DNA of 64,000 nt from positions 108,241 through 172,240 of the forward strand of contig NZ_KE383845.1 of NCBI RefSeq assembly GCF_000422465.1, in the 5' to 3' direction. A model generated the notes under the pieces. That model saw only the letters and a list, made by a program, of their open reading frames with translations, did not search any database and was not told the origin of the DNA. Of this stretch, positions 16,128-24,420 are shown one piece after another; within the stretch, counting starts at the first letter, position 1, and each line of letters begins with the position of its first letter. The translations under genes and the position numbers were made by a program. This DNA comes from Paenibacillus harenae DSM 16969. Its GTDB lineage: Bacteria; Bacillota; Bacilli; Paenibacillales; Paenibacillaceae.

Positions 16128-17114
16128 ATGGACACAGGCACACATCTTGTCATGGGCATCGGTCTCGCCGGACTTGCGATGGTCGATCCCGTCGTAGCTG
16201 CCGATCAATCGATTCAAACCGCCGTGCTGCTTGGCACGGTCGCCGGCTCGCAAGCGCCCGATCTTGACCACTTTATGCGTATGAAGGGGAATGCTTGTTA
16301 TATCCGGAATCATCGGGGCATTTCGCATTCCTTGCCCGCCATTCTTATATGGACGGCGCTTATAACGGTTATTATACAGCTCATCTACCGGGGGACTCTG
16401 CCATGGGCTCATATCGGAGGATGGGTGCTGCTCGCGGTCAGTATTCATGTATTTACCGATTTATTTAATGCTTACGGCACGCAAGCGATGCGGCCGTTCA
16501 CCGATAAGTGGATATCCTGGAATATTATTCATATCTTCGACCCGGTTATTTTTACGGTACATGTCATTGCTATTTTACTGTGGGCCGGCGGGTTCGTAAA
16601 TCCCGCATTCCTGTTTCCGGTCATGTATGCCTTCCTTGCCGTCTACTTTGTATGGCGAACCTTGGAAGCCAGGAAAACCGTAAAAAGATTGCCAAAGCTT
16701 GATCCGGAGTACACGGAAGGCGAAACTTACATTGCGATTCCGACCATTTCATTAACGATATGGAACATTGTCAAACAGGAAAAGAACGGAAGCTTCGTTA
16801 TCGGCAATCTGAGAAATGACGAATTAATGTGGCTGGACCGCGCATCTTGCTCCGAGCATCCTGCCGTGGCCCAATCCAAAAACGATTCGGCGATTCGTTC
16901 CTTCCTGTACTTTACCAGCTTCGCTTGCGCCGATGTCAAAGAGCATAAATGGGGCTACGAGGTCCGTTGGTCCGATGTCCGTTTTCGTCACCGGAAGCAG
17001 TATCCCTTTGTCGGCGTATTGCTTATGAACAAAAAATATGAAACGATCGGCTCCTATGTCGGCTGGCTAAGTGATGAACGGCTGATGAAACGGCTGCGCA
17101 TGGATACGTATTAA
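16128..17114 (+). CDS. yfhP: YfhP-type membrane metal-dependent hydrolase
   Basis: A 328-residue integral membrane protein (DUF457/YdjM group). The N-terminal half has the conserved His/Asp set MDTGTHLVMG, APDLDHFMRMKG and RNHRGISHSLP, plus FTDLFNAYGTQAMRPF; about five hydrophobic spans follow this pattern. The C-terminal third is soluble. The length matches Bacillus YfhP (about 327). The family is annotated as a membrane-bound metal-dependent hydrolase; the physiological substrate is unknown. GGGAGGACTCC precedes the ATG, and a strong terminator follows. Confidence 0.85.
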   Translation: MDTGTHLVMGIGLAGLAMVDPVVAADQSIQTAVLLGTVAGSQAPDLDHFMRMKGNACYIRNHRGISHSLPAILIWTALITVIIQLIYRGTLPWAHIGGWVLLAVSIHVFTDLFNAYGTQAMRPFTDKWISWNIIHIFDPVIFTVHVIAILLWAGGFVNPAFLFPVMYAFLAVYFVWRTLEARKTVKRLPKLDPEYTEGETYIAIPTISLTIWNIVKQEKNGSFVIGNLRNDELMWLDRASCSEHPAVAQSKNDSAIRSFLYFTSFACADVKEHKWGYEVRWSDVRFRHRKQYPFVGVLLMNKKYETIGSYVGWLSDERLMKRLRMDTY

Positions 17115-17128
17115 TCTCCTGAAAGGGT

Positions 17129-17170
17129 AAAGCTCTCTGCCGATTTATTGGCAGGAGCTTTCCTTTTTTT
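17129..17170 (+). terminator. Terminator of yfhP
   Basis: Stem AAAGCTCTCTGCC (17129-17141) with GGCAGGAGCTTT (17150-17161), one mismatch, loop GATTTATT, then CCTTTTTTTT on the plus strand. Confidence 0.9.
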
Positions 17171-17192
17171 TCAGGCCAAATTCGTATATAGT

Positions 17193-17226
17193 AACTAAAA
17201 GAAGCCCAAGGCATGCCTCGGGCTTC
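17193..17226 (-). terminator. Terminator of the SASP gene
   Basis: Inverted repeat GAAGCCCAAGGC (17201-17212) with GCCTCGGGCTTC (17215-17226), followed on the minus strand by TTTTAGTT. It lies 29 bases after the SASP stop codon. Confidence 0.85.
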
Positions 17227-17254
17227 CAACAGACATATTGTGTATGGGAAGGTA

Positions 17255-17473
17255 TTAGCGATTACCGCCAGACAATTGTTGTTCTGCGATTTGAACCAGT
17301 TTTTTCGTAATGTAGCCACCAAGGGAACCTGCATCACGAGTTGAAACGTTACCATAGTAGCCGTCTTGAGGAATTTGAACGCCAAGTTCTTGGGCAGCCT
17401 CAAGTTTCATTTGTTGAAGAGCTTGAGTTGCTTGTGGAACAACGAGTTGGTTGCTTCTGTTTCTGCCAGCCAT
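17255..17473 (-). CDS. Alpha/beta-type small acid-soluble spore protein
   Basis: 72 residues starting [15 protein letters not shown]. The two conserved blocks are present: [12 protein letters not shown] (containing the GPR protease site after Glu) and [19 protein letters not shown]. Such proteins coat DNA in the dormant spore, protect it from UV and heat, and are degraded at germination. The ATG at 17473 has AAAGGAG 8 bases upstream; an in-frame start at 17500 would add nine unlikely residues. A sigma-G-like promoter precedes it. Confidence 0.95.
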   Translation of the reverse strand: MAGRNRSNQLVVPQATQALQQMKLEAAQELGVQIPQDGYYGNVSTRDAGSLGGYITKKLVQIAEQQLSGGNR

Positions 17474-17528
17474 AGGTATTTCTCCTTTCGTCCTCTGCAC
17501 TAAGTTGTGTGTTGCAAGCTTGCAAACT

Positions 17529-17557
17529 TATTATGTGCACGCGGAAGGAAACTATTC
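17529..17557 (-). promoter_or_regulatory. Sigma-G-type promoter of the SASP gene
   Basis: Minus strand: -35 GAATA (17553-17557), 17-base spacer, -10 CATAATA (17529-17535). This fits the forespore sigma-G/sigma-F consensus and the expected timing of SASP synthesis. Confidence 0.7.
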
Positions 17558-17605
17558 TGCATTGCAAAAAATATAATGCGCCATTATTAAGGAGAGAATG
17601 CACCT

Positions 17606-17791
17606 ATGTCCAAACCGCTTTCTTTGTTTTTTTCCGTACTTGCGATTGTCTTTATGAGCGCTATGGCGGTATCCATCAGCCATAACGGCTGGCTTGTTCT
17701 GCTGTTCGGGTTACTGAGCCTCTTCACGATAGGAGCAGGCTTCATCGTACGAGCGAAATTGCGGCGTAAGCTTCAGGGCGGCGGGCAATAA
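17606..17791 (+). CDS. Small two-span membrane protein (DUF5325/YlaF-like)
   Basis: 61 residues: two hydrophobic segments (about 6-24 and 28-47) joined by SHNG, then a basic tail RAKLRRKLQ. The layout resembles YlaF-type proteins of Bacillales, but this is by impression. The ATG at 17606 follows AAGGAGAG. It lies between the SASP gene and trpS with no obvious operon partner. Confidence 0.65.
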   Translation: MSKPLSLFFSVLAIVFMSAMAVSISHNGWLVLLFGLLSLFTIGAGFIVRAKLRRKLQGGGQ

Positions 17792-17813
17792 ACGCAGCAC
17801 TGATCTAGGAGCT

Positions 17814-18803
17814 CTAGCCTCGGGGAGACAGAAAGCCCATTCTTTCTTTCACGTCTGCAACCGTGCGGTCTGCAATGGCGGCAGCTTGCTCCGCTCCCCG
17901 CTTCAAGATCTGATGAATTTCGCCAGATTGGCGAATGTCGTTATATCTCGCCTGAAGCGGTTCGATGACGGAAACGACATGCTCCGCAAGATCCTTCTTA
18001 AACGGGCCGTAGCCTTGTCCATCATAACGCGATTCGACCGCTTCGACCGTCATATTGGCGCAATGCGCGTAAATGCTGATCAAATTGCTAATCTCCGGTT
18101 TATTCGCCGGATCATATTTCACTTCACGGCCGGAATCCGTCGTCGCACGGCTTATTTTTTTGCGGATAACGTCCGGCGCATCAAGCAGGGCGATGAAGCT
18201 TCCTGCATTCGGATTGCTTTTGCTCATTTTTTTGCCGGCGTCGTCCAGCGACATCACGCGTGCCCCGACCTTCGCGATATACGGCTCCGGAATCGTAAAG
18301 TATTGGCCGAATCGCGTATTGAAGCGTTGGGCTAAATCCCTCGTCAGCTCCAGATGCTGCTTCTGGTCGTCGCCGACCGGCACCAGGTCCGCATTGTAAA
18401 TAAGAATGTCCGCTGCCATAAGCGTCGGGTAGACGAATAAGCCTGCGCCGACCGAATCCTTGCCGGCTGATTTATCCTTGAACTGGGTCATTCTCTCCAG
18501 CTCGCCCATATTGGCAAGCGTCGTAAACAACCATCCGAGCTCGGCATGCGCGCGGACATGGGATTGTACGAACACGTTCGCTTTAAGCGGATCAATGCCT
18601 GCCGCGATGAACAAGGCGGCTACCGCCTCGGTCTGCTCGCGCAGCGCCGCGGGTTCCTGCGGAACGGTGATCGCATGTAAATCGACGACCATGAAGAAGC
18701 ATTCCTCCGTATGCTGCAGCTTTACAAAGTTTTGCATCGCCCCGATGTAATTTCCCAGCGTAAGCTGGCCGCTCGGCTGAATGCCGGAAAGTACTCTTTT
18801 CAT
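17814..18803 (-). CDS. trpS: Tryptophanyl-tRNA synthetase
   Basis: About 329 residues, a class I aminoacyl-tRNA synthetase that charges tRNA-Trp. Motifs: GIQPSGQLTLGNYIGA (the HIGH-equivalent, TLGN) near the N-terminus and KKMSKSNP (KMSKS) near residue 195. The ATG at 18803 gives the family-typical start MKRVLSGIQPSG; an in-frame ATG at 18818 would add MGQRL but lies too close to the Shine-Dalgarno. It is controlled by the T-box leader directly upstream. Confidence 0.96.
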   Translation of the reverse strand: MKRVLSGIQPSGQLTLGNYIGAMQNFVKLQHTEECFFMVVDLHAITVPQEPAALREQTEAVAALFIAAGIDPLKANVFVQSHVRAHAELGWLFTTLANMGELERMTQFKDKSAGKDSVGAGLFVYPTLMAADILIYNADLVPVGDDQKQHLELTRDLAQRFNTRFGQYFTIPEPYIAKVGARVMSLDDAGKKMSKSNPNAGSFIALLDAPDVIRKKISRATTDSGREVKYDPANKPEISNLISIYAHCANMTVEAVESRYDGQGYGPFKKDLAEHVVSVIEPLQARYNDIRQSGEIHQILKRGAEQAAAIADRTVADVKERMGFLSPRG

Positions 18804-18843
18804 TAATCTCTGCCCCATTTCCTTTTAAGTTGACCTCATATGA

Positions 18844-19117
18844 ACGCAAAAAAGCCTCCTCCGCAAGGGACGAGGACCGTGGTGCCACCCTAATTCGCTT
18901 ATGATACGCTGCCCTATCATTGTGAGCGCAATGTTATCCATAAGCCTTATTGCTCCGTAACGGAGAGCGTTCGTACGAACATCTTCAGCATGACATGCCG
19001 GTTTCCGTCCATAAGCTCCGGGGTCCATTCAGCTTCGATGCTTGCACCGGTTCGCAGCAGCCACCGGCTCTCTGTGCGCAATCCATTCGAGCTTACTTGT
19101 TCCCATCCTCGCATTTA
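18844..19117 (-). ncRNA. T-box riboswitch, tryptophan specifier
   Basis: Minus-strand leader of trpS. The T-box core GGGTGGCACCACGG lies at about 18879-18892, followed by a terminator hairpin (about 18850-18871) and TTTTTT (18845-18850). Upstream, the specifier loop region contains GAATGGACC with the Trp codon UGG at 19025-19027. Uncharged tRNA-Trp should pair with both UGG and the T-box sequence and prevent termination, raising trpS expression when tryptophan is short. Confidence 0.93.
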
Positions 19118-19123
19118 AATTCG

Positions 19124-19151
19124 ATTATACCTGTCCTCGCCTTAATGTCAA
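19124..19151 (-). promoter_or_regulatory. Sigma-A promoter of the trpS leader
   Basis: Minus strand: -35 TTGACA (19146-19151) and -10 TATAAT (19124-19129), both perfect, with a 16-base spacer. Start point near 19117, which gives the full T-box transcript. Confidence 0.85.
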
Positions 19152-19200
19152 GCCGTACGAAAGTTGTCCTATTGTAAGAATGCGCAGCATAAACTATACT

Positions 19201-19221
19201 AAATCGTAATCCTTACATAAA
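19201..19221 (+). promoter_or_regulatory. Zur-box-like sequence ahead of the ycgR-ycgQ pair
   Basis: AAATCGTAAT at 19201-19210 is identical to one half of the Bacillus Zur operator; the other half (CCTTACATAAA) keeps only TTAC. It lies about 20-40 bases ahead of the permease start codon, a proper operator position. One strong half-site only, so this is suggestive. Confidence 0.45.
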
Positions 19222-19239
19222 GAAAGGATATTATCAACT

Positions 19240-20268
19240 ATGTTAAAGTTACTATTCCGATTCGGAACGCCGTCGCTGGCAGTCGGCTGTTTAATCATGC
19301 TGGCTTTAATCGTCAAAAATCGGGAATGGCCGGCTCAATGGTTTAACGCGGCGAATTTGCAATCTTTCAAAATATTATTTATCAGCATTATTTTAGAAGC
19401 ATTTCCGTTCATTTTGCTTGGTGTATTGTTCTCGGCGCTGCTGCAGGTATTCGTAACGGACGAGCTTATTCAGAAATTTACGCCGAAAAATCCGGTTGCA
19501 GGCGTATTATTCGGCGCTCTTCTCGGTATTTTGTTTCCTTTATGCGAATGCGGGATGATTCCGGTCGTCCGTCGTCTCATCCGCAAAGGCATGCCGGCCT
19601 ATATCGGGATCGTCTATTTGCTCGCCGGGCCTATCGTGAATCCGATCGTCTACACCTCAACCTTTACGGCTTTCCGCTCCACTCCTGAAATGGCCTACTC
19701 CCGAATGGGGCTGGCCTTTGCCGTGTCCGTCATTATCGGACTTTTGCTCTACAAATTCATGAGGAAGAACCCGCTGAAAGCATCGCCTTCCTTTAATGCA
19801 CCGCAGCATCGCGTCCATAATCATAACAACGGCCACGATCACGGTGCGCATGGCAAAGGTTTCCGTCGCAGAACCGCTTCCATTTTGTCCCATTCTTCGG
19901 ACGAGTTTTTCGAAATGGGCAAATATTTGATATTCGGCGCTCTTCTTACCGCCATTATCCAAACCGTTATCGAACGGAGCACGCTTGAAACGTTTGCCAA
20001 TCAGCCGTTGTTCGCTTATTTGTTCATGATGGCATTCGCTTTTATATTATCGATCTGTTCGACGTCGGACGCTTTTATCGCTTCGTCCTTCAGCGGCATG
20101 TTCGACTTCGGACCGCTGCTTGCCTTTCTCGTCTTCGGACCGATGATCGATTTGAAAAACACACTGATGCTTCTTTCGACGTTCCGCGTTAAAATTGTAT
20201 TGGCGCTCATTGCGCTTACCGCGGCGCTCACCTTTATCGGAGCTTGGTTAACGGAGGTATTGCTATGA
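19240..20268 (+). CDS. ycgR: Permease of the YcgR/DUF318 family
   Basis: A 342-residue integral membrane protein with about eight spans in two similar halves; LGILFPLCECGMIPVVRRL and SICSTSDAFIASSF are the hallmarks of the family (PF03773). A His-rich cytoplasmic loop (HRVHNHNNGHDHGAHG, about residues 190-206) separates the halves. The family is a predicted transporter that works with the TIGR03943 partner encoded next. AAGAAAGG precedes the ATG; the stop codon overlaps the next ATG. A Zur-like half-site upstream suggests zinc, which is inference. Confidence 0.9.
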   Translation: MLKLLFRFGTPSLAVGCLIMLALIVKNREWPAQWFNAANLQSFKILFISIILEAFPFILLGVLFSALLQVFVTDELIQKFTPKNPVAGVLFGALLGILFPLCECGMIPVVRRLIRKGMPAYIGIVYLLAGPIVNPIVYTSTFTAFRSTPEMAYSRMGLAFAVSVIIGLLLYKFMRKNPLKASPSFNAPQHRVHNHNNGHDHGAHGKGFRRRTASILSHSSDEFFEMGKYLIFGALLTAIIQTVIERSTLETFANQPLFAYLFMMAFAFILSICSTSDAFIASSFSGMFDFGPLLAFLVFGPMIDLKNTLMLLSTFRVKIVLALIALTAALTFIGAWLTEVLL

Positions 20269-21176
20269 TTCATCATCTCATACGGGCAGCAATCTTAACG
20301 GGTTTTGCGATGTTTATCGTTTATTTGGACAGGACGGGCGAGATAGGGCTTTACATTGCGCCGCGCATGGAACTATATGTGAAGCTGTCTGCGCTTGGAT
20401 TATATGCCGCCGCTATTTATCAAATATACGCAGCGCTTCAGAAGCGAATGGGGCATGAACCGCCGGACTGCGATTGCGAAGGGCATGAGCCTTCGCCTTC
20501 CATTTTTAAAAATACGATGATTTACGGTTTATTCATTTTCCCTTTATTATTGGGATTTCTTGTTCCGACCGGAACGCTCGGGAGCGCGCTTGCTTCTAAG
20601 AAAGGGGTCAGCCTCACCGGCAGCGCAGCGGTCGAACGGACCGCACCGCAAAGCCCGGAAGGCTCGAATGGTGATACCCCTGCCGCAAATCCCGCTGCGG
20701 ACGAAGTAAAGGGAGAGCCGGATGACGAGCTTGACCGTCTCTTTCAAGCCGATGAGTATACGGAAGATCACGCGGCTTACGGCAGGAAGCTGTATGCTGA
20801 ACCGGTTATTACGGTGCCTGACAAGCAATTCATTGAGACTTTAACGACGCTGGATCTGTTTCGTGAAGCTTTTATCGGCAAAGAAGTGGAGCTAACGGGT
20901 TTTGTATACCGCGAGGATGATATGGGCGAGGAACGATTCGCAGTCAGCCGGTTCGCTATGAATTGCTGCTCGGCAGACGCGATGCCTTACGGACTCATGA
21001 TCCAATGGCCGAAGGCAATGGATTACGACAGCGACGAGTGGGTGTCCGTGAAGGGCAAGCTTACGACAGCTGAATATCAGGGCTATGCCATATTGGTAAT
21101 TGAAGCGGCTAAGCTGGAGAGAATCCAGGCGCCTGATACCCCGTACGTTTACCCCGACCTCGATTTTGGATTGTAA
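20265..21176 (+). CDS. ycgQ: TIGR03943-family permease subunit
   Basis: 303 residues. The N-terminal part has two to four hydrophobic segments; a hydrophilic linker with PDCDCEGHEPSPS follows, then a soluble C-terminal domain with RFAMNCCSADAMPYGLMIQWP, the conserved Cys-Cys region of this family. It is the obligate neighbour of the DUF318 permease. ATG 20265 overlaps the upstream TGA (ATGA) and has GGAGG 8 bases upstream; the in-frame start at 20244 lies inside the previous gene. Confidence 0.88.
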   Translation: MIHHLIRAAILTGFAMFIVYLDRTGEIGLYIAPRMELYVKLSALGLYAAAIYQIYAALQKRMGHEPPDCDCEGHEPSPSIFKNTMIYGLFIFPLLLGFLVPTGTLGSALASKKGVSLTGSAAVERTAPQSPEGSNGDTPAANPAADEVKGEPDDELDRLFQADEYTEDHAAYGRKLYAEPVITVPDKQFIETLTTLDLFREAFIGKEVELTGFVYREDDMGEERFAVSRFAMNCCSADAMPYGLMIQWPKAMDYDSDEWVSVKGKLTTAEYQGYAILVIEAAKLERIQAPDTPYVYPDLDFGL

Positions 21177-21180
21177 TTCC

Positions 21181-21208
21181 GGGCTGACTATTCGTCAGCC
21201 CTTTTTTT
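21181..21208 (+). terminator. Terminator of the ycgR-ycgQ operon
   Basis: GGGCTGAC (21181-21188), loop TATTC, GTCAGCCC (21194-21201), then seven T on the plus strand; perfect 8-bp stem. Confidence 0.95.
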
Positions 21209-21220
21209 GCTGCATTTTCG

Positions 21221-21625
21221 TTATTGCATTTCCCTTAGTCCGCCCTGCCTAGGATAATAGCGCGAATTCCAATTGGCCATATTGTAATTCGATTCGTACA
21301 GGATGCTTGCGGACCAGGAGTTAGAGCTGGAGCGAACGGAGAAATCGTAAAGGATCTCGCCATGCGTCCAATTCCGTCTGAATTTGAGAGCCTCGATCGC
21401 CATTTGGCGGAACGCTTGTACCTGCGATGCCGTCAAGCCGTCGCCGCCGTTCTCAATACTGCCGTTCCTGCATTCGATGGGATGATGCCGGAGTCCGAAC
21501 TTCCCTACGGCATTGTTGCGAACGTGAATCAAAACAGTGCCTGCGGTCGCATTCGTCAGTTCACCTTCGAGCTGACGAAATACAAAATCCACTTGACGAG
21601 CGAGTGATACAGAATCCAATTCCAT
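21221..21625 (-). CDS. Conserved hypothetical protein
   Basis: 134 residues, soluble, no signal peptide. The N-terminal half reads as mixed alpha/beta (VLIHVRNNAVGKFGLRHHPIEC), the C-terminal half is Ser/Asn/Tyr-rich (RSSSNSWSASILYESNYNMANWNSRYY). I recognise no family. AAGGAGG stands 9 bases ahead of the ATG at 21625, which supports a real gene. It converges with the ycgR-ycgQ operon. Confidence 0.65.
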   Translation of the reverse strand: MELDSVSLARQVDFVFRQLEGELTNATAGTVLIHVRNNAVGKFGLRHHPIECRNGSIENGGDGLTASQVQAFRQMAIEALKFRRNWTHGEILYDFSVRSSSNSWSASILYESNYNMANWNSRYYPRQGGLREMQ

Positions 21626-22050
21626 GCTAATTATCCTCCTTCATAATGGTTTACCCTTATGTTCCCATCTAGGTCTCAACGCATATTATATAGTTCTATT
21701 TTCTCATTTACAACATTTATTTTACAATTTTTAATATATTTAGATATTATTCGACTTGTAAAACGCATACAAATTAATTAATTAAACGCAAAAAATATGC
21801 TTTCATGTTATTACACAAAAACATCACTTTCAGTTCTATTCCGTTTTAAAGCGGCTTTCCGCGGATAACCGCCCACTATTACCGTTAATGGTAACATTTC
21901 CATATTATTGTTTCACCGAAAAAATAATTAGTATTTTCCGAAAACACGCTTGCGGTCAATTTAAAATATGAATTATGAATCGACAATTATAGACCAATTT
22001 CGCGACGGGTGCTATAATATGGATAATCTATTAAAAGGAGCGCTTACATA
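21626..22050 (+). other. AT-rich intergenic region with chemoreceptor promoter
   Basis: 425 bases without a gene, clearly richer in A+T than the neighbours. At its right end TATAAT (22013-22018) with TAGACC (21990-21995) 17 bases upstream is a fair sigma-A promoter for the chemoreceptor gene, and TAAAAGGAG (about 22032-22040) is its ribosome site. I see no further structured element in the rest. Confidence 0.6.
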
Positions 22051-23316
22051 ATGATCCAATGGTACTATTCATTAACCGTGCGCAATAAGCTGCTAGTCAC
22101 TTCTTATCTCCATCTAGCCGTGTTTTCCCTCATTATGCTTCTCGTCTTGCAGGCTACCGGCGGCTCGGTTCTGGCTGGCATTATTATCGCTGTCGTCATG
22201 GCGGTCATAACGTTCCCGCTTATCGCCTTCGTCGAGAAATCGATCAAGCACTCATTCGACGAAATTTCGGGCACGGCTCTGCGCATTTCCAAAGGTGATT
22301 TTACGCAAAAGATTGATACAGGCTCCTCTTACTCGCTTGGAGAGCTTGGGCATTCCTTTAACAGCATGATCGACAAGCTTAGAGACATATTGACGGAAAC
22401 GACGAGTATTATCCGCCACGTTTCCGATACGAGCCACAGCATTTTCGATAAAAACAACAGCATTCAAGTCGCGATGCAGCAAGTTGCCGCTTCCGCAACA
22501 GAGCTTGCCACCGGCGCGAATGAAATTTCGGAGGATGTTTCCGAAATGAGCGAGTCCATTAATGAAATCGAAATAAAGGTATCCGATTACGCAAGCTCCA
22601 CCAAAGAAATGAACGAGCGCTCCGAGCAAACGCTGCAGCTTGTGAACAAAGGCCGTCAGACGCTTGACATTCAAGCGGAAGGCATGCGCCGCAACGTAGA
22701 AGCTACGGCTAAAGTAGCGGGAACGATTGAAGAGCTTGCCCGCAAAGCCCAAGGGATCAGCGCCATTACAACGACGATCTCCGATCTGGCGGAACAAACG
22801 AATTTGCTTTCTTTGAACGCCTCGATCGAAGCGGCCAGAGCAGGAGAACACGGACGCGGCTTTGCAGTCGTAGCTCAGGAAGTTCGTAAGCTGGCCGAAG
22901 AGTCGAGCTCATCAACCAAGCAGGTATTCAATCTTGTGAGAAGCATCGATGAAGGCATCAAACAAACCATCAACCATATGAAAATTAACGAAGAGGTCGT
23001 TAAGCTGCAAACCGAGCATATCAAAGAATCCGAGGTTGTATTTACGGATATCGTGCACAGCGTACAATTCATTACGGACAAAATTTACGTCTTCTCGCAG
23101 GAAAGCGACCTTATGCTTGAAAGCGCACGCAAAATATCCGGAGCGATTCAAAATATATCGGCCATCACGCAGCAATCGGCTGCCGGCACCGAACAGGTAT
23201 CCGCATCAATGAACGAGCAGATTGCTTCGGTTCAAGCGGTCGTTGAAGAAACGGAACGGATGCGCAATATGGCAGCGCAGCTGCTGCGGACGATTAGCGT
23301 TTTCAAAATGAAATAA
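22051..23316 (+). CDS. Methyl-accepting chemotaxis protein
   Basis: 421 residues. Two adjacent membrane spans (about residues 14-34 and 36-56) leave almost no extracellular loop, so this receptor has no classical periplasmic-type sensor. A HAMP domain follows (about 55-107) and then the signalling domain with the hairpin tip [28 protein letters not shown]. It senses probably inside the membrane or cytoplasm and signals to CheA/CheW. It stands alone with its own promoter. Confidence 0.93.
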   Translation: MIQWYYSLTVRNKLLVTSYLHLAVFSLIMLLVLQATGGSVLAGIIIAVVMAVITFPLIAFVEKSIKHSFDEISGTALRISKGDFTQKIDTGSSYSLGELGHSFNSMIDKLRDILTETTSIIRHVSDTSHSIFDKNNSIQVAMQQVAASATELATGANEISEDVSEMSESINEIEIKVSDYASSTKEMNERSEQTLQLVNKGRQTLDIQAEGMRRNVEATAKVAGTIEELARKAQGISAITTTISDLAEQTNLLSLNASIEAARAGEHGRGFAVVAQEVRKLAEESSSSTKQVFNLVRSIDEGIKQTINHMKINEEVVKLQTEHIKESEVVFTDIVHSVQFITDKIYVFSQESDLMLESARKISGAIQNISAITQQSAAGTEQVSASMNEQIASVQAVVEETERMRNMAAQLLRTISVFKMK

Positions 23317-23333
23317 TTGATCCCTGTTACGTT

Positions 23334-23378
23334 AAAGACCTGAACCCCATTTATTTCAAATGGAGTCCAGGTCTTTTT
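23334..23378. terminator. Bidirectional terminator between the chemoreceptor and FhuF-like genes
   Basis: AAAGACCTGAAC...CCATTT (23334 on) pairs with AAATGG...GTCCAGGTCTTT, a long interrupted stem with a 5-base loop. T-runs occur on both sides (TTTTTT on plus, TTTAACG on minus), fitting two convergent genes. Confidence 0.85.
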
Positions 23379-23392
23379 TGTATTCGCCGGTT

Positions 23393-24217
23393 TCATTGCG
23401 CTTTTTTCACCGCTTGCGCTTCGGCCCGGCATGCCATGCGCCGTTCCTCGCGATCGCTCTCCTTCAGTCTGGGGCACGTAAAGCAATAATTGCCGTCTTC
23501 GACGAGATAATATAAGCAGCAGCCGTATTTTATCCTCACCTGCTTACCCGGTTCATTCATGGACTCCGTCATGCGAAACTTCACATCAAACGGATTGCTG
23601 CTTCTTCCAAAACGCTCCCCGTCGATTGCTTTTACCAGCTCATAGTTACGCTGCGCCTGCCGCTTTACCTGATCGCTATCTTCCGAATTCATAATCAGGC
23701 CATGTCCGTATTCCAGCGAAGTAGGCAGCTGGCTCCAGAGCATTGCGATTTTCTGCGTGCCGGCTTTCGTTATGGTCTCAAATACCGGCCTGACCGTATG
23801 TTCAAAAAATCGGGTTAACGCCGCTTTTGCCCATTCGGCATTTTGGACAGCGTCAGCCGGACCGTCAATCAGCTCAAGCTGATGAATCCGGAAGCCGCAG
23901 CGGTAAAATTTTTTCTCGTTATACGTATCGGAATAAATTTGAACGGTCATATTAGGCAACGATAAATCCAAATTTTTATTCCATGCCGACAGCATATAGA
24001 TTAAGCCTAGCATCGGACCTCTGAACCAGCTCGTCATATAGGCCTCGCCGGCGGCAGACTCCTTGCCTTTGATCAATGGCGTATACAGCTCCAATAGCTG
24101 CTTCATCTTGCTTTCGTCAAGCAGGTCGGTTGCCGGACAGCTGAATATGACATTCTCCCGGTCCTCGGCCGATAAATCATAATTGACTGCAAGCTTATCC
24201 AACAGCATATTTATCAT
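23393..24217 (-). CDS. FhuF-like ferric-siderophore reductase (2Fe-2S)
   Basis: A 274-residue soluble protein. The C-terminal motif YGCCLYYLVEDGNYCFTCPRL gives C-C-x10-C-x2-C, the unusual 2Fe-2S ligand pattern of FhuF, which reduces ferric siderophores in the cytoplasm to release iron. The rest matches only in general shape. A Fur box overlaps its promoter (24270-24302), which strongly supports a role in iron acquisition. No siderophore transporter gene is adjacent. Confidence 0.82.
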   Translation of the reverse strand: MINMLLDKLAVNYDLSAEDRENVIFSCPATDLLDESKMKQLLELYTPLIKGKESAAGEAYMTSWFRGPMLGLIYMLSAWNKNLDLSLPNMTVQIYSDTYNEKKFYRCGFRIHQLELIDGPADAVQNAEWAKAALTRFFEHTVRPVFETITKAGTQKIAMLWSQLPTSLEYGHGLIMNSEDSDQVKRQAQRNYELVKAIDGERFGRSSNPFDVKFRMTESMNEPGKQVRIKYGCCLYYLVEDGNYCFTCPRLKESDREERRMACRAEAQAVKKAQ

Positions 24218-24269
24218 GGTTTCCTTGTCCCTCTCCTATCTACCGGATGATTCGTTCTCTACTGTTTAA

Positions 24270-24302
24270 ATTATACAATGACTGAAAATGATTATCAATA
24301 AC
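24270..24302 (-). promoter_or_regulatory. Promoter with overlapping Fur box
   Basis: Minus strand: -35 TTGATA (24293-24298), 17-base spacer, -10 TATAAT (24270-24275). The 19 bases at 24284-24302 match the Fur consensus GATAATGATTATCATTATC at 16 positions and cover the -35 box, so iron-loaded Fur should exclude RNA polymerase. Confidence 0.85.
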
Positions 24303-24420
24303 AATTAGCATCACTGGAGCATGCATGCTAAACCATAGCTCCGCACTGATTATGCGAATGAAAGTTCATCTGCCGGGCACACTAGCGGCACAACTCATTT
24401 ACATTTTGCGTAAGGAATGA

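Noticed and set aside
22013-22018. Sigma-D promoter for the chemoreceptor gene
   Set aside because: A TAAA with a CGACAATT-like -10 exists about 21962-21990, but the -10 fits GCCGATAA poorly; the TATAAT nearer to the gene is better.
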